Positions 5,312-7,657 of a stretch of DNA of 7,657 bases are shown here, piece after piece. The DNA is from an uncultured Verrucomicrobiales bacterium. Lineage in GTDB: Bacteria; Verrucomicrobiota; Verrucomicrobiia; Verrucomicrobiales; Akkermansiaceae. Location: positions 1 through 7,657 of the forward strand of contig CALFDI010000096.1 in assembly GCA_937952875.1 (NCBI GenBank), in the 5' to 3' direction. The stretch's first letter is position 1. Each line of letters starts with the position of its first letter. The position numbers were made by a program, and so were the translations under genes. The notes under the pieces were generated by a model, which worked only from the letters and a program-made list of their open reading frames with translations, did not search any database and was not told the origin of the DNA.

Positions 5312-6394
5312 ATGGACTACTCCTCACTCATAGCCACTCGCCGTGACCGCCTCGCAGAAGTCGAGCAACTCATGACAGATCCTGACTTCTTCTCTGATCA
5401 GAAAAAGTCTTCTGAAACCATGCGCGAACACAAACGCCTCAAAGAATCGATCGAGTTATGGGATCGTCTCGAAACAGCCAAAACGCAACTTGAGGAGAAT
5501 CAAGAACTCGCAAAAGGTGATGATTCAGAAATGGCTGAGATGGCTGAGATGGAAATCCCCGAACTCGAAGCAGAAATCGAAGACCTCTCAGAAAAAGTCC
5601 AATATGCCCTCCTCCCCCGCGATGAGACCGAAGACCGCGATGCTCTGCTAGAGATTCGCGCTGGTGCCGGCGGAGATGAAGCTGCCCTCTTCGCAGGAGA
5701 AATGACGCGTGCCTACGAGCGCTACGCAGAACTCCTCGGGTGGAAGGTCGAGCACATTGGAAGCAGCCCATCAGATTCAGGCGGCTTTAAGGAAGTCATT
5801 TTAAAAGTCTCAGGCGATGAGGTATTTCGAATTCTCAAGTATGAATCAGGCGTCCATCGTGTGCAACGCGTCCCTGCCACCGAGACTCAAGGGCGTATTC
5901 ACACATCCACTATCACCGTCGCCGTCATGCCCGAGGCTGAAGAAGTCGATATTCAGCTAAAGCCTGAAGAACTTCATATCCAAGCAACTCGATCCGGAGG
6001 CCCTGGAGGGCAGCACGTCAACACCACTGACTCAGCCGTGCAGATCACTCACTTACCGACAGGTATTCAAGTGAAGTCACAAGACGGTCGCTCTCAGACG
6101 CAGAATAAAGAAAAAGCGTTTGAAATTCTACGAGCCAAACTTTTCGAAGCAAAGCAGCGCGAAGAACAAGAGAAATACTCTGAATCTCGTAGAAAGCTCA
6201 TTGGCTCTGGTGATCGATCTGAGAAAATTCGGACTTACAACTTCCCTCAAAGCCGTGTGACTGACCATCGCGTCAACTATACCTCTCATAATATCGAAGC
6301 CATTCAAAATGGACAGTTCCATGAATTCACAGAACAGTTACAAAAAGCTGAAATGGAAGAGCGCCTTGCAGAGGCAGGCATGACCGATGCTTAA
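5312..6394 (+). CDS. prfA: peptide chain release factor 1
   Basis: RF1 reads UAA and UAG stop codons in the ribosomal A site and triggers release of the finished protein. The length of 360 aa equals the family norm. Landmarks are the GAGGDEAA block (118-125), the stop-codon-reading PxT motif as PAT (188-190) in RVQRVPATETQGRIHTS, and the catalytic GGQ motif (232-234) in RSGGPGGQHVN. RF2 would carry SPF instead of PxT, so the RF1 call is secure. The N-terminal domain (about 1-105) is helical and highly charged. It includes a small repeat, EMAEMAEME at 73-81, encoded by repeated GAGATGGCT units; this is length-variable linker sequence rather than a defect. No Shine-Dalgarno precedes the ATG. 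The 3' end abuts or overlaps prmC, whose product methylates Gln234. Confidence 0.97.
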   Translation: MDYSSLIATRRDRLAEVEQLMTDPDFFSDQKKSSETMREHKRLKESIELWDRLETAKTQLEENQELAKGDDSEMAEMAEMEIPELEAEIEDLSEKVQYALLPRDETEDRDALLEIRAGAGGDEAALFAGEMTRAYERYAELLGWKVEHIGSSPSDSGGFKEVILKVSGDEVFRILKYESGVHRVQRVPATETQGRIHTSTITVAVMPEAEEVDIQLKPEELHIQATRSGGPGGQHVNTTDSAVQITHLPTGIQVKSQDGRSQTQNKEKAFEILRAKLFEAKQREEQEKYSESRRKLIGSGDRSEKIRTYNFPQSRVTDHRVNYTSHNIEAIQNGQFHEFTEQLQKAEMEERLAEAGMTDA

Positions 6395-6428
6395 ACGTTC
6401 CACTGACAGCAGCGCTAGCGTTCGACAT

Positions 6429-7286
6429 ATGTCAACAGTTCTCGAGATCATAGATAAAGGCACTCGCTACCTAGAAAAGCGAGGCATCGAGAACGCACGG
6501 CTCAATATGCAACTCATGGTCGCTCAGCGATTAGCATGTTCACGCATGCAGCTTTACCTAGACTTTGACAGACCGCTCAAGGAGGACGAACTCTCTCCAC
6601 TCCGCGAAGATCTTAAACGTCGCGGCGAAGGGATTCCCCTGCAACACATCACAGGGAATGTAGAATTTCACAATCGCAACTTTCTCTGTGATTCTCGCGC
6701 ACTTATTCCACGGCCAGAGACAGAAGAACTTGTCAGCCTCATTCTTCAAGAAATCAAGAAACACCCCGCCTTGCTTCAGAAAGAATCGATACACATTCTC
6801 GACTTATGCACTGGATCTGGCGTCATCGGTCTAAGCCTCGCTGCTGAACTTCCGAATGCTCAAGTCACCTGCTCCGACCTCTCAGAAGATGCACTCGCTC
6901 TGGCTAAGGAAAACCGCGCAGAACTCAATCTTCCTCACGTCAGCATCATTCACTCAGATGGCTTTCAATCGGTAGAAGATCACTTCGACATTATCGCCTG
7001 TAATCCACCTTACATTGCCAACGCCGAAAAAGCCAATGCATCGCAAGAAGTAAATCACGATCCAGAACTAGCCCTCTACAGCGGAGAAGACGGCTTGGAC
7101 TTCATGAGACAAATACTTCCTGAATCATACAATAAGCTGAATAGTGGAGGCTTCATCGCCTTAGAAATCGGCTACGACCAAGCCTCTGCTACTGAGAACC
7201 TTTTATCAAATGCTGGCTACAGTGAGATCTCAACACACAAAGACCTCAATGGAATTCCTAGATTCCCTATAGCTCACAAGCTATAA
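6429..7286 (+). CDS. prmC: peptide chain release factor N5-glutamine methyltransferase
   Basis: PrmC transfers a methyl group from S-adenosylmethionine to the Gln of the release-factor GGQ motif, raising termination efficiency. With the ATG at 6429 it is 285 aa and begins MSTVLEIIDKGTRYLEKRG, aligning with the usual family start. An upstream ATG at 6387, overlapping the prfA stop, would add 14 polar residues (299 aa) and cannot be excluded, since neither start has a good ribosome site. The N-terminal helical domain (1-85) binds the release factor. Then come IPRPETEELV (93-102), the SAM-binding loop LDLCTGSGVIGL (124-135; the common DLGTGSG has Cys here), acidic Asp150, and the catalytic NPPY (192-195) in IIACNPPYIA. 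The pairing with prfA is the common bacterial arrangement and supports the role. It is convergent with the gene at the right edge. Confidence 0.95.
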   Translation: MSTVLEIIDKGTRYLEKRGIENARLNMQLMVAQRLACSRMQLYLDFDRPLKEDELSPLREDLKRRGEGIPLQHITGNVEFHNRNFLCDSRALIPRPETEELVSLILQEIKKHPALLQKESIHILDLCTGSGVIGLSLAAELPNAQVTCSDLSEDALALAKENRAELNLPHVSIIHSDGFQSVEDHFDIIACNPPYIANAEKANASQEVNHDPELALYSGEDGLDFMRQILPESYNKLNSGGFIALEIGYDQASATENLLSNAGYSEISTHKDLNGIPRFPIAHKL

Positions 7287-7304
7287 CGACAATCTGTTTT
7301 CTGA

Positions 7305-7310
7305 TATACT
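7305..7310 (+). promoter_or_regulatory. extended -10-like element downstream of prmC
   Basis: TGATATACT (7302-7310) fits the extended -10 form TGnTATAAT with one mismatch. No -35 box is visible at the normal distance. A transcript would start near 7317, at the base of the 7319-7339 hairpin, and run antisense to the gene at the right edge. AT-rich gaps produce such matches by chance. Confidence 0.2.
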
Positions 7311-7318
7311 AAATAATT

Positions 7319-7339
7319 CATAGCTGGAAATACGCTATG
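7319..7339. other. perfect 6-bp hairpin in the convergent intergenic gap
   Basis: CATAGC (7319-7324) and GCTATG (7334-7339) pair around a 9-nt loop, 33 nt after the prmC stop. Neither strand has a proper U-run after it, so it is a weak terminator at best. It could end or stabilise the prmC messenger. Confidence 0.35.
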
Positions 7340-7422
7340 TGAAAAAGAGGACGTTGAGTGTGACCGGCAAGCAATGAGGTGGCGGATGAGTCCGGCGACG
7401 AGTGGAATGAGAATCGAGATCG

Positions 7423-7446
7423 CCACACGGTTGAAAACCAATGTGG
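7423..7446 (-). terminator. terminator-like hairpin after the right-edge gene
   Basis: On the minus strand, CCACAT pairs with GTGTGG (one T-G wobble) and, past one bulged base, GGTT pairs with AACC around a TTC loop. This makes a stem of about ten pairs starting 17 nt after the stop codon of the minus-strand gene. The place fits a 3' end structure, but no U-tract follows, so it would not be a classical intrinsic terminator. Confidence 0.4.
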
Positions 7447-7463
7447 TGATAGAATATTCATGA

Positions 7464-7657
7464 TTACTTTTCTTGAACTTCGATACGGTAGAAGTTTTGA
7501 GGATTGCCTACTTGTAATTCCTCAATGGTGATCGTCTCTCTTCCGAGCTCAGGCACCTCTTCTGATAGGAAGTCAACCCCAGTCACTTCACTCCATCCAT
7601 TCGTGGATAAATCTGGCGATTCGAAAAGTTTAAATGTCACAGCATCTGCATTGAGCA
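7464..7657 (-). CDS. C-terminal end of a hypothetical secreted protein, 5'-truncated by window edge
   Basis: On the minus strand a frame is open from the window edge (first full codon at 7655) to TAA at 7466-7464, giving 63 residues. It reads LNADAVTFKLFESPDLSTNG at the left end and closes NPQNFYRIEVQEK. The pattern of a strand with '..ESPDLST..W..V', then a short strand and a final 'FYRIEV', is a common ending of large extracellular or cell-surface proteins in Verrucomicrobiota, where it forms a small beta domain after the functional part. That is known from memory, not from a search. The protein's function lies in the missing part. The gene is convergent with prmC and is followed by the hairpin at 7423-7446. 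The frame call is supported by the recognisable ending and by its near-complete use of the edge region. Confidence 0.65.
   Translation of the reverse strand, partial: LNADAVTFKLFESPDLSTNGWSEVTGVDFLSEEVPELGRETITIEELQVGNPQNFYRIEVQEK

Noticed and set aside
5439..5771. A 110-aa minus-strand frame inside prfA
   Set aside because: It is antisense to conserved RF1 sequence and rich in Arg, Leu and His, as expected for the shadow of an acidic coding region.
7390..7415. Resemblance to a hammerhead ribozyme core (GGATGAGTCCGG)
   Set aside because: The GATGAGTCC block resembles the conserved core, but the required GAAA is missing (GACGAG is found instead) and no closing stems were seen.

Overview
The window looks like chromosomal DNA from a Verrucomicrobiota bacterium, probably a marine Opitutales/Puniceicoccaceae-type organism. 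This is inferred, not proven. The grounds are the PAS-AraC regulator architecture, the near absence of Shine-Dalgarno sequences, and a C-terminal tail reading '...FYRIEV..' on the last gene, which is typical of large secreted verrucomicrobial proteins. No mobile element, CRISPR array or rRNA was seen.

Layout. (1) Positions 2-811 (+) hold the C-terminal part of a PAS-AraC transcription regulator, cut by the left edge. (2) A symmetrical hairpin at 837-872 is a bidirectional terminator shared with a convergent tRNA-Gln(TTG) gene at 878-951 (-), which encodes its own CCA. (3) Positions 952-1114 are a divergent control region. It holds a candidate tRNA promoter on the minus strand and, on the plus strand, a candidate promoter for the metal operon overlapped by a palindrome. 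A further inverted repeat lies against the start codon of the first operon gene. (4) Positions 1115-5237 (+) are a five-gene metal (most likely zinc) uptake operon: an outer-membrane barrel-like protein with HxH motifs and a Glu/His loop, ZnuA, an unrecognised membrane-anchored protein, ZnuC and ZnuB. (5) Positions 5312-7286 (+) are prfA and prmC, overlapping or nearly so. (6) Positions 7287-7463 are a short convergent intergenic stretch with two hairpins. (7) Positions 7464-7657 (-) are the C-terminal end of a secreted-protein gene cut by the right edge.

How the genes work together. In the operon, the barrel protein would pass metal across the outer membrane and ZnuA would bind it in the periplasm. 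ZnuB would move it through the inner membrane, powered by ZnuC. The 145-aa anchored protein sits between znuA and znuC and overlaps znuC by 8 nt, so it is probably a dedicated accessory component. It is the least explained gene here. prfA and prmC form a functional pair: PrmC methylates the glutamine of the GGQ motif of release factor 1.
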